The notes: generated by a model from the sequence alone, not told the origin. Shown: positions 36,983 through 49,620, counted from the first letter of the stretch. The stretch is DNA of 64,000 nucleotides from Hydnum rufescens UP504 (GCA_014904985.1 MU128918.1:248001-312000); one strand, 5' to 3'. Translations and numbers: made by a program.

Positions 36983-38819
36983 TTACTCGGATCCAAATTG
37001 GCAGGGTCCACAGCTCCCTGTAGTCGCATTCGCACCATTGACACCAATGGGAGTATTGCGCAGATCACAGCTCTGAAGTGTCGTGCTGGAGCAGACAGCA
37101 GCAGGAATGCTCCCACTCAATCCGGTATTAGAGTTAAGTATGAGCGTATTTAGGGAAGTAGGAATGACGAAGGGAGAGATGTTAACTGGTTGCCATCGAG
37201 ACGTAGTTCGGTCAACGAAGTGAAGGAGCTGAAGGATGGCACGGGACCAGTAATACTGTTTGAGGAGAGATCGAGGGTATGGAGCGATTGCGAGAGGGAA
37301 GTGGAGTTTGAGAAGGAATTTAGCGGCGAATTAAGCGATTGGAAGGACACGATCCTGTAATAAACAGAAGTTTGGGTCAGCGGTCAACGAGGATATGCTC
37401 AAAGCGAATGAGTGACGCACAAAGATTGCAACGGGAGGTTGAACAGACTTGACGGCAAAGACTGCCCCAGCTGGGAATTTCGCACAAACGTCAATGATGT
37501 CAGATTGGACGAGGTGGCGAAGATGTTATCTGGCAGTGGTCCAATGAGGGCGGTCGACTGTAGAAAAATCGACTGCAAGGACGGAAGGGACAGAACGCTG
37601 TTGTTTTCAATGGCACCACCCGGGATATTAGAATCTCCAGTGATCTTCAGGACCTGCAGACCGATTAGATTGACGAGACTGAGAGGCAATGTGGCAGGGA
37701 CCCCTGGGAATACGAGATTCCTTCAAACAAAAACAAGACTTAGAGGGAGTGCCTCTTATTCGCACATACAAATCCCGGGACTCACATCGCAGTGGCTCTC
37801 CCAGAGGTGTCGCAACTAATGCCATTCCAAGAAGCAAAAGTCAGTGTTTTTCAGCCACCCAACGCTCTGGAGCGAGTTATTCGAGGTTGCGGCCACTACA
37901 TCGCTCAGTGCACAGAATTGGAGGGCGGCACCTTGACCTGTTGTCTGAGGGTTTTTCGTAGCGGGGGAGAGGTCGTTCGGGACAGCCGACAGAATCGGCG
38001 CGCAGGTGGAGCAGGGATAGGATGTTGGTTGTGCTGCAGCGAGTTTGAACTGAGACAAGCAGTTCAGAAGGTCTGCCGAAGGTGCGGTACTCGTAGCAGT
38101 AGGAGCAGCCGAGGTCGGTGTGGGAGCATCGGCTCGTCGTTGCATTAGGGTTAGCAATGACCGTGGGAGTTTGCAGCACCCGGATGTTGAGAAACGCGGA
38201 ATTTCCGAGGAGGTACAAGTAAGATGATGATAAGCACGACGAGCCAGAAGGTGTGCTTTCTCTTCTTTTCTTGTTTGTGAAGATGATTGTGTCGGCACGT
38301 CTTGCAGGTCGTCAAATCCAATGGGGGTGGTGGTGGCTTTTTGCGAATACTCAACGCACGCCACGGAAGGAGGGTGGGAGGTGTTGGCGGTGGTGGACTA
38401 TTAGTGTCTGCAGCCACGTCACTTGTCAGGAAGGGCTCGGCATAGGTCCAGTTGCCCAACTCACAGGGCACAGCGGACGTATTCCTCCAAAATGAAAACC
38501 GAGAAAAAAACCGGGACGAACGAGATTGCTGAGGTTCGGGCACGGCCCGCTCGACGTCGAAGGTGGCAGTGGAATTAGTCTTTGACCAGGTATTCATCTT
38601 GATGGGTTCGGGAAAATGAGGGGTCACAGGGGGTGATGGCGATGAGGCGGCCGTTGGAGTAAGAGAGGAGAAGGCAGATTTCAGGTCATGCACCGGCGCT
38701 TTGCCTTTATCTGCGGATATAAAGGAGATGTGTTCTCTGAACTTTGTTGCTCGCTGCCAGGAAGGTGGATGTGGCATTGCAGATGAGGATAGGAAGGAGG
38801 AGGAAGTAGACAGGAACAT
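36983..38819 (-). CDS. Membrane-anchored leucine-rich repeat protein
   Basis: Agaricomycete-type LRR protein with a type II anchor. ATG 38817-38819 (MFLSTSSSFLSSSAMPH). About 200 cytosolic residues rich in Ser/Pro lead to HKQEKKRKH and the membrane helix TFWLVVLIIILL (about 38230-38265). After an intron, a Ser/Thr/Pro linker leads to a Cys-rich cap (LLNCLSQF, YPCSTCAPILSAVPNDL, QFCALSDVV, FCFLEWHG). LRRs follow: LSLVNLIGLQVLKITGD, LPSLQSIFLQSTALIGPLPD, LHTLDLSSNSITGPVPSF, LTELRLDGNQLTSLPSSFLL, and an end cap with CSSTTLQSCDLRNTPIG and CGPCQFGSE, stop 36983. Multi-exon. Ligand unknown; the external LRR domain suggests recognition or cell-wall sensing. Confidence 0.8.
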
Positions 38820-39031
38820 TGGGTGCTGGTCCTTATAACCATTTCTTTTGTTGTGGAAAGCAGCGGGAGGCTTGTTGTTGTCATAGTTGTTTGTTCTGAA
38901 TCAGCCTTTGTTGTCAAATGAATTGAAATTTGCATCCGGCCCGCCGCCTCCCAATGTGGGACGATGAACAGCTGCAACAGGACCCCTACGAGCTCTAGGG
39001 TAGGCGGTATGTCCGGGAATCCCCTCCAGAA

Positions 39032-39178
39032 TCAGTTGACATTTGGGTCAAAATCGGCCCTAAAATCAGCGAATTTGGGATCTCGCATAGTCTGCCAACG
39101 GCTCCGCCGGCCCACATTGTCCTTCGCATTCATGTCTTTTCTGTACAGTACCAGCAGTGTTGCCAGAATGTAGTCCAT
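39032..39178 (-). CDS. Possible 48-residue small protein
   Basis: ATG 39176-39178 opens MDYILATLLVLYRKDMNAKD; the frame ends with the polar stretch FADFRADFDPNVN at 39032. A short hydrophobic start followed by a basic/acidic tail. The composition looks protein-like (no low-complexity, varied residues), but I recognise no family. It could equally be a terminal or internal exon. Confidence 0.35.
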   Translation of the reverse strand: MDYILATLLVLYRKDMNAKDNVGRRSRWQTMRDPKFADFRADFDPNVN

Positions 39179-41699
39179 CGTGGCCGTGATGGTTGGTTTC
39201 TTCTCGCACGCCTGTCCTCAACGTTGGGTCACGATCTGTGGTAGTGAGTGAAAGGTGACAATTATTGAGATGAGGAATAAAAGAGATCAGAAGATATAAC
39301 GCCTAAAAGAGAAGTCGAGTTAACGGGAAAGATCCCGCTGCACGCGTACGCATCTCATGGAGATATCCACTCTTCATCACAGCATCACAGACATACAGGT
39401 ACACAAAACACGATTTACGCAGAAAAGCAACAACCAATCAAAGGAAAATAAAAAGGAACATGAATCCCAAAAAAACCCGAAAGCCTTTCCAGCCCAAGAA
39501 GCCAGACAGCACAGCAGCGGACGAAGATAATCCGAAAACGAGAAAGCCAGTAACCAGAAACACAAGTCCAAGACAATTATACCTTCACGGACACCAAGAC
39601 CGCAGCAACCGGGACAACTCGGGGAACTCAATGACCAAACCTTGGAAGTAGAATAGAGAATGAAGCCCAGAACATCAATTTATGAGATCGCAGACCAAGG
39701 GAAGAAGCGCCGCCCCGACCTATCAATAATAGGCCGATTTATTGGGCGAAACACCGTGGCAAACATCAAAGACCTTTCCGCGTAGCTGACCACGAAAAGG
39801 AAAACCTACTCACTCTAGAAATGAAAACGGAACGACGAGCAGGAGAAGAATGGGACCCTATAGGCACTATGGTGTGTGTGCAGACCGTGGAAACAAACCA
39901 ATCTGATGAGTCCAACACAAGTGGGAGCTTGACCTTTTGGTTTCGATTCAGACACATTGGCTGCGCTGCATATCCGAACGAGGAACGGAGGGAGCAAGGC
40001 TACTAGCGATCCGACTAAGCGCCGTACTGTACCGAAAGGCGCACGAGAAGTTGATGCCCAAATTGGAGTCCTCAACTCGAACCTATAGCTGAATCTCTAT
40101 CTCTAAGCATATCACTGTCCACAGGCACGATGAAGGAAGAATGGCGGAGCGAATGGAGGACTCGAAAGGAGTGATGAGCTGACTCGAGCCGGGCTCTGCA
40201 TCCGGTTGCCGATCTACGACCTGGAGAACATATCTACCGCTAGAAATTTGCTGCCTTTCTTCTGGCCTCCGTTCTATCAGTTCCCCAGACTCCGGTATAC
40301 CGTTATCGCTTGTGTTGCCAATCGATCTTATAAGACGGGGGCGTTCGGCGGATTCTCAAATCTCAAATAGCGAGACGGACTGTAGTCAGGTACACTTCGT
40401 TTCTTGGACCCTGGTCGTTGGCGATAGTCCGGCGAGGGACGCAGCAACGAAATTGTTATTGTAGAAGGCCTGTGAAGACAAGGAAAGCACAACTTTACTT
40501 CGTATATACTGTTGCCGTGAATCGCGTCACGGCGATTGGCTCAGTTTTGCGCCTTCTCTCTTGAAGCTAGGCTCCCCGTCCTCATCCTCACTAGGCTTCT
40601 AGCAGCCCCTTCGCGAGATTCTCGTTAATCGATAGTTGATGGACGCCTCAACGCCCTACCCTCACAGAGTGATCAGAACTCCAATCCCGTCCACCTGGTT
40701 CGTTGGCACGTTCAGCATGTGTTATTCACTCCCTATGAACGAGTGAAACCATGGAGACTATCCTTGATGCCCCGAATTGGCCTTGGTAAGATCCTCCACA
40801 TTTTATCCCCCCTGGTAGGCGACGGAGTACGAGCCATGCTCGCTTGGTCGCTTATGACCTCTCTTCTGGTTTATTCCGCACCCTTTGGGTCTCTTTCCAC
40901 TACAAGTCCTCTCTTCCTGGCTTAGGGTACAACGAATCACCTCTTGGTAGAGAGGCACCGGGGTCTCTATGGCTCTGGGGCTCGTCGCAGAGATGATATG
41001 ATTGGACCGCTAGGCGAGTAGCAGCCGTATGAGAAGAAGACCGTGGACGAAGAAGGTTTGGTGACGCTATATCGCATACTTTGGGCCATGTCAGGATGGA
41101 ATAACAATTTTTGCATCCTTGCAATCCGATCCACCTTGTCGCAAGATCAGTATAATGTGGCCGAACTGTTTATTTCAACTTTTAGGACTGGGTACCCATG
41201 AGCTCAGGAGGGTGATTCTGGTCAGGAAAAGAGCTTTGAAGTGGTAGTGCTCAGCGGTTAGGACGAACGCGATTCTGACTGCCCTGTAGGGCTCCTGGAT
41301 TCAGAGAGGGAAAGGGCAAAAACAGAAAACATTCCTAGATACCATCTCTGTCTTGGATGATTGAAATACCCTTTGCCGGCCGAGATATTTATGCGAGATA
41401 TGCATATAGTGACAAATATATATATATACATATAGGAATGAGACAAAGCGACCTGTGATACATCTACCATCCCCCTCAGGATCTGATTGCTCCTGTCCAG
41501 ACACCAGAGCCTGAAAACAGTCGCAAAACAAATGCTTTGGGGAATAGCCCGATCATGTCGGGGCGGAGGAACGCCGATCATGGCGCTGTTCCCCGCCCCT
41601 CTGTGTTTTGGCGTTCGCCGAAGCGAACTGGAATGGCGACTGGTGGATTCCAGGATAGAGTGCAGCATTAGCACCACGTTCTTCATCATGCCATAGGGA
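39179..41699. other. Long stretch without recognised genes
   Basis: About 2.5 kb with only short open frames on both strands and no conserved motif. It includes an AC/AT-rich segment around 39400-39660 and an alternating TA tract near 41418-41435. Could hold decayed genes, UTRs or regulatory DNA; nothing supports a specific call. Confidence 0.4.
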
Positions 41700-43430
41700 C
41701 TTCTTAAGCACTCACGATGGTCTGGGACCCCACCACCAACATTCTTGCTGTCTTCCGACAGTCGAACCGACGATATGTCCTACCAGCCATTGTCAGCAAG
41801 ATGTTTGGGCGGCTTTGTTGCATCTCCTCACCTGCTCGAGACCGAGACTAGGAACACCGAATTCGTCGCCAGGCCGGTCTGGCGCCAGTGTTCCCATCTC
41901 CGTTAGCGAGATGGTGAAGGAATCATTCACCGAGGAATCCCTCTGTTGCCATTGGGGTGTAAACTCAATCCCGTGGTCCAACTAGTGGACGGTCAGGGTA
42001 GTGCTGTTAGTACTCTTCCCTAGATACCACTCCCAAGTGCAGTACTAACAGTAGTTGCCATCGACGGAGCATGTCGGAGGGCTTGCCGCGAATTTAGACC
42101 ATGCAACAAGGTATTTGACCACACCTATACGTATGATATGATGCATGTTAATCAACAAACACCCACTGTCTCGACGAAGATTTACGTACTTTTCCGATGA
42201 TAATCGCTATCACCGTCGATATGTGTGATTTCGGCTGGGCCAATATTCGATCTATGTTTCAAATATGTGTGGATAGAGCCAGAGGTCCTACTTACGAAGA
42301 GGATATATGCCACCAAATCGGTTGCGGTTACCACCACTAGTGGTATGTGAATCCGCATCTATGAATTCGAGTGTATCAGCCATCATAAGCTGGAGGCCCA
42401 TGCAAGGTGTCCCTACTGCAACAATCTGAAGATGATGGAGTACGCCTCTCCGCGCTGGCAATGCCCTCACGGGACTGTTGCGAAAAATGACGATCACGGA
42501 GACCATTATGCAGAGGGAACACGCGAAAGCACCCGTTGTGCACAGCACCGTCCCTCCCATCGTCATCTCATTTCCCACGTGCCAGATCCGCACTGTAGCG
42601 AGAGGATATGTCAAGTGGGGACTATAAAGATTATATATGTGATAATGCTGCGAGCAATACGCACAGTGTTCCCGCTTTAATTGTACCGACGGTCCAGAGG
42701 ATGGCGCCACCTTCAGTGTGCGTGCATGACAGTCAATTACCCGCGCGTAATCTAAGCGCCATGGCATACCCACCTGTTTGCACGACCAGAAGGCATATCA
42801 CAAGGGCAGGAATCGTCCATCGATCTGTCAACTTGTGGATCCTGTAAACCATTTACATCGATTGGCGATGTACGGACATGGATCGGAGAGCAGAACACAT
42901 ACTGAAATGCATAGAAACCTGGAGCACCAAGGTGAGACCGATATATGGCGCGGAAGGGAGCGATGACAACGAACCGTACGCAGCGACATATATTGGTATA
43001 CTCCAGAGTCGTATTGTAGAGTAGAGCCATACAAATAGCCGCGATTCTGTGGGGACGTGAATGGGGTGTATAGAGAGAACGTATGGAGTGACCACTTACT
43101 GTGGGGCCCAAAACAGGCATATAAAGCAACATATGCCACCACCGCTGGACAGCGTGGGGAATAAGTGCGCAGGCCTCGCAACCCATCGGGAATGAAAGGC
43201 AAAATGCATACCAGTTCGGGATACATCAAAAATGGAAAAGCCAAAGACTATGACCCGGATAAAGACAGGCTCGGCAAGCAAGAAGCTGCTGCAGAAAGCA
43301 GCAAGCTGGACGAGAAATACTCCGTTCAACAACATGTTTATCATGCCCCCAACACCAATGCACCGATACTGTGCAACGGATTATGCGTATAGTGTGTAGC
43401 AGAATAAATGAAATAACTCACAAGGCACTC
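41700..43430 (-). CDS. DUF6534-type seven-helix membrane protein
   Basis: Fungal integral membrane protein, assembled from many small exons. Start region near 43400: SVAQYRCIGVGGMINMLLNG with VFLVQ, then RVIVFGFSIFDVSRTGMHFA. Middle helices follow (LWSIPIYVAAYGSLSS; WTIPALVICLLVVQTGG after IHKLTDR). Next is MGGTVLCTTGAFACSLCIMV with SVIVIF, then VVVTATDLVAYILF, and after an intron VWSNTLLHGLNSRQALR at about 42100; a SNTLLxxLNSR end is characteristic of DUF6533/6534 families, which resemble seven-helix receptors but have no assigned function. A tail exon LDHGIEFTPQWQQRD and DEFGVPSLGLEQ follows to about 41760. First and last exons are uncertain. Confidence 0.6.
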
Positions 43431-44137
43431 ATAGTGATTTTGTATTCCGTATCGGTAAAGTTTGGTGAAATTTGGGGGAGAAAAAGTGATGGTTCGACTT
43501 GGTGGCACCAGAGTGATAGGTTGCATCCGCTTATGTCAAGTTCGAACTAATCCCAGTTTGGATAGGCACGGCTTGGCTTGGCTTGTGACTTGGGTCAAGT
43601 CGAGTCGCGAGTCGCTGGTTCACTTAACTGTACTAGGGAAGTCGCAGGAACGATGGGACTTCAATTCAAGTCTCAAGTCGTGGGGACACGTCTGGTCAGC
43701 TCAGGTCATGCCGATAGTCCGAAAACTTGGACGTAAGCCGACTTAGGCTGAATGAGCTCGGCCAGGTCCACATTGTGCTTTGTATCACGAAGCGTTGATT
43801 GTTGAGTGATGTTTACAATTATTACGGCTCTAGCCGATTGAGTGCTCATTGGCTGCGGATACAATGCGCTTTTGACTTGACCCTGTTCGGGCACCGTACT
43901 AGTCCCCAAGTATATTTGGGAGGCATTGGCGCAATGGCAACGGGTATTTTTCCCCATTAAATTCTTACTTCAGTTTCGTGGATGTTAGAGGCACTGCCAC
44001 ATTACATTCTACTCTATATGATGCCTCACCGAGCTGGAGCCTCTCACCTTTCCATATAGTCCTCGATGGCCCGCATTGCACTAGCCACGTCTCTGCGTAC
44101 TCGATTAAATATGAAATAAGTCAATCGGGGTAAATCA
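43431..44137. other. Intergenic with CAAGTC/GAGTCG-rich tract
   Basis: No gene recognised. Between about 43560 and 43690 short CAAGTC, GAGTCG and GGCTTGGCTTGGCTTG motifs recur, suggesting a decayed simple repeat or repeat-element edge. Confidence 0.4.
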
Positions 44138-47067
44138 TCAAACACTCAACTCGTGAATATTCGTCGCGGGCACGATGTCAGGTACGATACCAGCTGTACG
44201 AAATATAGCCAACTGCTCTTCATGGAGATGGGCGAAGTGCACCTGGACATTCCGGCTCTGTCGATTGAATCAGTGTCTCCGACCTCGGTTCGGTCCTCTC
44301 AATCAATACTATACGTCCGCATACCTTGTAGGTGGTCGTCAATTGGGAGAATATCTGCGCAGCCCTAGTGACATCCAGACAAGGGACATCAGAACCAAGT
44401 GCGGGGATATAGGTGGATACCTGAGCGACTTACGAGGCATCGATCTCTTCCACGTCCGCCATGTGGAATACTACAGCCCTCGCCTCCGCGCGACGCGCAG
44501 TCTCAGACGGGTGCACGCGTCTTGCCCCGTACAACTCTAATCTCCTCAGCCGCTCCTTCAGCTGGCCCGTATTTGCTACATATCGGACAGGAGGTGGTGC
44601 GGGAAACGATGATGAGGAACTCACACATCGGTCTCATAGACGGGTTTGAGTCACTCACCAAAGTCCAGGTCTTCACGCAGTCGAACGATAAGGACACCAG
44701 GGACTTCCTCCCTATCCAGGGGATCTTCATCCACCGGTCTCCACTGGTTAGTGTCCTGGTACTCGTCCCTATGCAACAGCCACGATGGCATTGGCTTCAT
44801 GTCTATCATTGAGGCTCCAAAGAGAGGGGGGAAACGCACGAGAATCTTAATATGTGTCATGGAAGAGCGCCGGACGATGATCAAAAGGGAACTGGTAACG
44901 CTGACAATGATTCCGACTTCGACGCTCCATGCAACGGTGAAAATGAAGGTTAGGCACATCATCGCCAGATCCGTCCAAGCTGACATTCTGGGAGCCCACG
45001 AGTGAGTAGAACGCATGGATGAGTCAAACACCACACGCACCTCCAGAAATACCCGAAATCATGAGGTGTTTCGGACAAGATAGAATTAACTACCAATCCA
45101 ATTCTGTGAATATTACCGTAAATATAGGAGGCGGGGAGGATAATTAGAACTAAACGTACACGGCTCCAAGGACACATTTGGGAAGATTTGTGAGAGCAGG
45201 AAGGACGAACACCACGGCGAGAATAACCAATGCAGAACAGACAAGCGACGCCATCTGAGTGGTTGCTCCGCATCCGCATTCAGTCTTGATCGCGTGAGGC
45301 CCCCATACGCGGGGAGGGTGCCAGGAACGAATGATGCAACCAAATTCCCAGCGCCTGAGGTGTGTACCAAGGCATGAGTACACCGGCGAGAGGACTCAAA
45401 GATCGACATACGCACCTAGCGCGACGAGCTCCCTATTGGGCGAAATCGAATATCCGAACCTGTCGCTGTTCTGCTTCGCTCCAACGATGCTGTCTAGATA
45501 TCCAGCAATTGAAATGAGTCTACAATATCGAACGTTAGAACGAAAGGGTAGAGACGAATGAAAGAGAAGTTGACGGACATTGCAGTGGATGTGGTCTGCT
45601 TGAAGTACTTAGTGGTGTGCTTCGTGAGCGGAAAGTCGAACAGGTTGCCAGTGTCAACCGTCATACGCCCCAAGATGCTCACGCCCTGCTCCCGCCACCC
45701 ATATAGACCAGAAAGAACTACATTCCCAACAGAAACTGTGAAGCTAGACAAGGGGATAGTAGAAATAAACATACTTGTAGACACCACGACGAGGATAAAG
45801 ACCTCGGGAATATATTTGATCCATGCCCATCGAGGGCCAATTGCCGCGAACCGCAGCTTCAACCAACGCACGGCAATTAACACCAGGAGAGATGTGAAAC
45901 TGATGATAGTTGGTGAGTCGCTTTCCATGTGGAATCGCATTTTCGACCAAAAAGAAGATTTTTTCTAGGGTCGTGTGCGGAGAAGGATTTTGCTCGTGTT
46001 GGAGATCTTCAATACCTATCATTGGGATGAGTTGCTCGACCATAATAACAACGGCCTCATAACAACTGCAGGTTAGAAAACGATCTCCATCGCACAGCGA
46101 TAAACCTACGACTGCTGTTATAAAACCACGTAACAGAGCTCGATTCAAAACGACGTCAATGAAGCCTATGGTATATACTCAGGCAGGGTCATATGCAGAG
46201 AAGCTGAAAACATGCCTAGTCTCAAAAACCCGAGGAGGAAGGAGATACACCCTGCCTGTTGAGCATCAGGCACAGGAAGGGGGAAACATCTTCGGAAAAA
46301 CTAAATACCTGAAATGTAATGACAGTTGCCACTGACGTAGCTATATGACGTCCGGCTGGAGAGTGAGGATCGCCCCGCACGATAGCAGATATTGCCATCC
46401 CGATCAGTAAGGAGAGAGCAGCCTCAGGGCCAACGTTGAGGTGAGGGCTCGTTCCGAACAGGGCATAGACGGCGCCAGGAATCGCGGCCGCGAATAGGCC
46501 GGTGCTCGCATCAAGATGCCTAGGGATGTGGCATATGACATGGATTGAGGGATAAGAACCGACGCCACCGAGACCCCGGCTGCAAAATCGCCCCAGAATC
46601 TAACGAGCAAATTTAGCCAAGAAGGCGATGCGCGGGAGAAATAGTTATCACCGCCCAAGAGTATAATGAGGGATCCATTGAAGACCTGGCACATAGTATT
46701 TCGCTCGCTGTGAAAATGTTCTCCAAGGGGTGGGAGGGGGCGAACCCTGCAAGGACTCTTGCAAACCATGGGTTGAGGGTTCGATAGAGGCATGCAAAGA
46801 AATCAAGCACTCACTTGCTTTCACATCCGATGCAGTGTTGGGGGCGGGAAGCCCTTGCTCGAGCTCATCCATAGACTGGGCTAGCAGAGGGGTGCGTTCC
46901 GATTGCTCCGCTGATTGTGGCTCGTTTGGGGCACCCATGTGCTGCTGGACAGAACTGGGGTTTTTTTTGTCCACTTCAACATACGAGGCGGGTCGAGAGA
47001 GTGGTGGCGTGAAGAGTGTACTCTGCAGAGTACGGTGTAGAGATGGACCGAGATCTGGACGACTCAT
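44138..47067 (-). CDS. SulP (SLC26-like) anion transporter with STAS domain, copy 1
   Basis: Sulfate-permease family transporter. ATG 47065-47067; the cytosolic leader carries an acidic dileucine-like motif SERTPLLAQSMDELEQGL, which can direct vacuolar sorting. The core includes WIPHYTLG, then after an intron RFWGDFAAGVSVASVLIPQS and MSYATSLG; next TGLFAAAIPGAVYALFGTS, LNVGPEAALSLLIGMA, NRALLRGFITAVVGLSL, LYGWREQGVSILG, SISPNRELVALG-type, NLVASFVPGTLPAYGGLTRS and ALVILAVVFVLPALTNLP. The STAS domain has GVLIVRLREDLDFG, RAEARAVVFHMADVEEIDAS and the end VQVHFAHLHEEQLAIF, stop 44138. It resembles the yeast YGR125W type more than Sul1/2. One-base frameshift near 46513 between SYATSLGIL and DASTGLF. 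Confidence 0.85.
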
Positions 47068-47641
47068 CGCAAAGGACTGAAATCAGACAGGAACCACGCT
47101 GCGTGGCAGGGGACACGCAGCTACTAAGCACTATTCGCGAACGCTAACAACTCTCAAGCACCTCGACGAACTGGGGTAGAGAGGGACTCCTGTCGGGAAA
47201 TGACTAATCAGCACCAACAAATCTCCAAATATACCCATTCAGAACCTTTTTTTAATTCATTTATCCTCCGTTGTCTGGTGAAATCTTCCAGGCACTGGAA
47301 GAGACACTCTCTTTGCTACGTACACCCCTCTGCATGCCCTTTGAGAGAGGGCTGTAACCCCTATTGCAACACATCTATCTAGAATGACCCTAGAAGACTT
47401 AGGTCGTCTCAATTTAGACTCTCGGGCTCCCAAGCAGTTATTCGGGTTGGTACCACTCATTGTACCGGGATTTTAATCGGAAGCAAACCGAGGACTCCTA
47501 CTTTAGTAATTGTCTTGGGGCCCTCGACCCGGCTTTAAAAAATTTCCCCATGTTTGGAGAACGTATTCAGCTGTGAGGACGTACTAAGATGTCATTGGTA
47601 CGTGCCATTAGATAATCATGAAATGGCACGTGATGTTGAAT
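47068..47641. other. Intergenic upstream of SulP copy 1
   Basis: No gene recognised; includes an inverted GGCACGTG/CACGTGCC-like pair near 47600-47630 (GTACGTGCC and GGCACGTGATG). Confidence 0.35.
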
Positions 47642-48702
47642 TCATGCGGTCAAGAGTCCGGTATCCCCCGATTGAATTTGCCTCTCCCCCCTTATGTCAG
47701 AATTTGCCAGAGTAGGAAAATACATTCCCAATAGTATCAGGAATGCATTCTGCAACTGGGGATCTACTTGCCTACTCTCTGGAAGGTCCCGATTCACCTG
47801 GAACTGCCACTGTAGGTTCATGATATCATTGCGATATTCGACGTGCATCCCCATTATCTCCGGGCGAACCTGACTGCGGAAAGTTTCTATGCATTCCACC
47901 ATGTCTTCTCTCCACTTGATGTTCGCCGATTACCCATCCATGGAAATCTCGTGTAGGATCAAGGATCTGATCGTTTAAAGAGTTCCCAGGGTTGTTGAAT
48001 CGCTGATGTTTGCCCAAATAGGCAAGAATCGCATCACGTTTTCATTGTGTGTCTGCATCGCATCATTGACTGGTATGCACCCGCTCTGAAGTGGGTCCCA
48101 TCGTCTGGACCGTGAGGACCGTGGCAGCAAAAATATCGTAGGTATCCATATCACTGACAGCATTAGGCTATATATCATGACGAATTGACTTATCCAGTTG
48201 TCACAGTGCACAGGTGGAGATCTGGTGGCGGGTACGTCGCTATGCGCAGTGGGGGCTTCACTGTGCTGTATGTGTCCTGACAGTCAGAATGCACATGGAA
48301 CACACAACCCAGTGAAATCATTGACGTCATTCACAACACAACCCTCTTTGGGAATCTCTGGTGCAAACAGAATTGTTCATTATTGACCTCAAGATCATCT
48401 CGGTAAGCCCGTTTCACGAGACCCAAGTCAAAGTGATTGTGGCTGCTGAGTTTAATATTCATAGATGCGTATTGACATCCCACTAACGCCGGTGACCATA
48501 GCCGAACCGTTTGGGTGTCTCTTGTTGTAGGCTCCACTGTGGGCTCTGTCCAAGCAGGGTATATGTTTAGGGGACCCGGTGAAGAGTTCTGATGGCTCTC
48601 CATTAGGTGACGCCATCGAGTGCGTACCGTGACAGCAACATAGGAATTCGCTGATGAGGGACCACAATTTGGGTGTAGGACTAATGCTACACATACACAC
48701 AT
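47642..48702 (-). CDS. Unrecognised multi-exon gene candidate
   Basis: Several minus-strand open blocks in a row: from ATG 48700-48702 MCVCVALVLHPNCGPSSANS (possible short secretion leader), a block to about 48331, a hydrophobic block near 48150 (MIYSLMLSVIWIPTIFLL), FLPIWANISDSTTLGTL near 48000 and a terminal block IETFRSQVRPEIMGMHVEYR and PQLQNAFLILLGMYFPTL ending at 47642. I cannot splice them with confidence and recognise no family. Confidence 0.3.
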
Positions 48703-49029
48703 AAGGTGGAATGACACCAAAATAGTTCACCTTACACATACTTCAACCCGTACATAGAGAGAAAGGTAAATGTGGCCAAGGGTAATGAATTAAACCAATA
48801 TTAGAGGTATGTCAAGGCTACAAACGCTGCAGCCGCTAGGATGAGAGAGAATGTGCGATAGTGTTGTCGAAGCTTCTGCGTGCAGGATCTTCGTCCCGTT
48901 CCATAGACTCTGGGAGGACCGATCCGCCTCTCACGATAAAATGGTAGCCCCGTACGCCCGCATACTCGGACTCCGTGTCATCTTCCACAGAAGGGACAGT
49001 GCTGGGAGGAACAATCTCCATTCGAGGGA

Positions 49030-49341
49030 CTATTCAACTGCACGCTCAGTCTCGCAGAGGACTTGAAGGGGATCGAGGACAATAAACCCGACTCTCTGGA
49101 ACCGCGGATCTGCGCATAGCCGCAGAAAGGACTTTCTAATAAACGAGTCGAATGCACAAGAGAGGCCACCTAAGACCAGTTTAAACAATCGAACTAGGAT
49201 TGCCCATAGTGCGCAGACCGCCAGAAGAATGAGGATGAAGGATGTGGGCGAGATCAATCTCAGACGGCACGCATAGCCTCCCATAGTCGTCCACATAGAA
49301 GCACAAACTCGCCTTGATCTGGTATCCTGCGGACGCGTCAT
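49030..49341 (-). CDS. Small single-helix membrane protein candidate
   Basis: ATG 49339-49341 gives MTRPQDTRSRRVCASMWTTM, then a strong hydrophobic helix SFILILLAVCALWAILVRLF and a basic segment ending CETERAVE at 49030. A second minus-strand frame immediately downstream (48836-49021; STVPSVEDDTESEYAGVRGY) is acidic and may be its tail reached by an intron or frameshift. No family recognised. Confidence 0.4.
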   Translation of the reverse strand: MTRPQDTRSRRVCASMWTTMGGYACRLRLISPTSFILILLAVCALWAILVRLFKLVLGGLSCAFDSFIRKSFLRLCADPRFQRVGFIVLDPLQVLCETERAVE

Positions 49342-49419
49342 GTGCAGTTCGAGGGCCTTCAAATCCCTTGGACGATTAAAAAATGACCCCAGTCATCTCC
49401 GGCCGAGATCGGATGCCAT

Positions 49420-49620
49420 GGGAGGTCGTGGGGTTAAAGGGAGACGAAATTGGGAGCCGGTAGCAGTGGGGCACTCAAAGTCGACATCAATGCTATCCAG
49501 CCCGTTGTCCTCGAGGGGCTCGATAGCAGAAGATGACAATGCAGCGCGCGAAGCAGCATTACTGTAAACAAGCAATCAAAAGTGGCCTATTGAAAGGAGT
49601 GCAGTCGGGGCGTAGAATGT
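49420..49620 (-). pseudogene. GH18 chitinase fragment with catalytic motif
   Basis: A 200-base piece matching the intact chitinase around 50960-51125. It encodes SNAASRAALSSSAIEPLEDN followed by GLDSIDVDFECP, containing a DxxDxDxE catalytic signature (intact copy: [20 protein letters not shown] and [12 protein letters not shown]), and even keeps intron sequence CTTTCAATAGGCCACTT. Nothing of the gene before or after this piece is present. Confidence 0.8.

Noticed and set aside
39377..39660. Overlapping open frames on both strands, one hydrophobic and Trp/Leu-rich, the other Lys/Pro/Thr-rich.
   Set aside because: They are complementary shadows of an A/C-rich stretch; no conserved motif on either strand.
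41400..41440. Alternating TA tract considered as a telomere- or centromere-like repeat.
   Set aside because: Only about 18 bases, interrupted, and without repetition elsewhere in the window.
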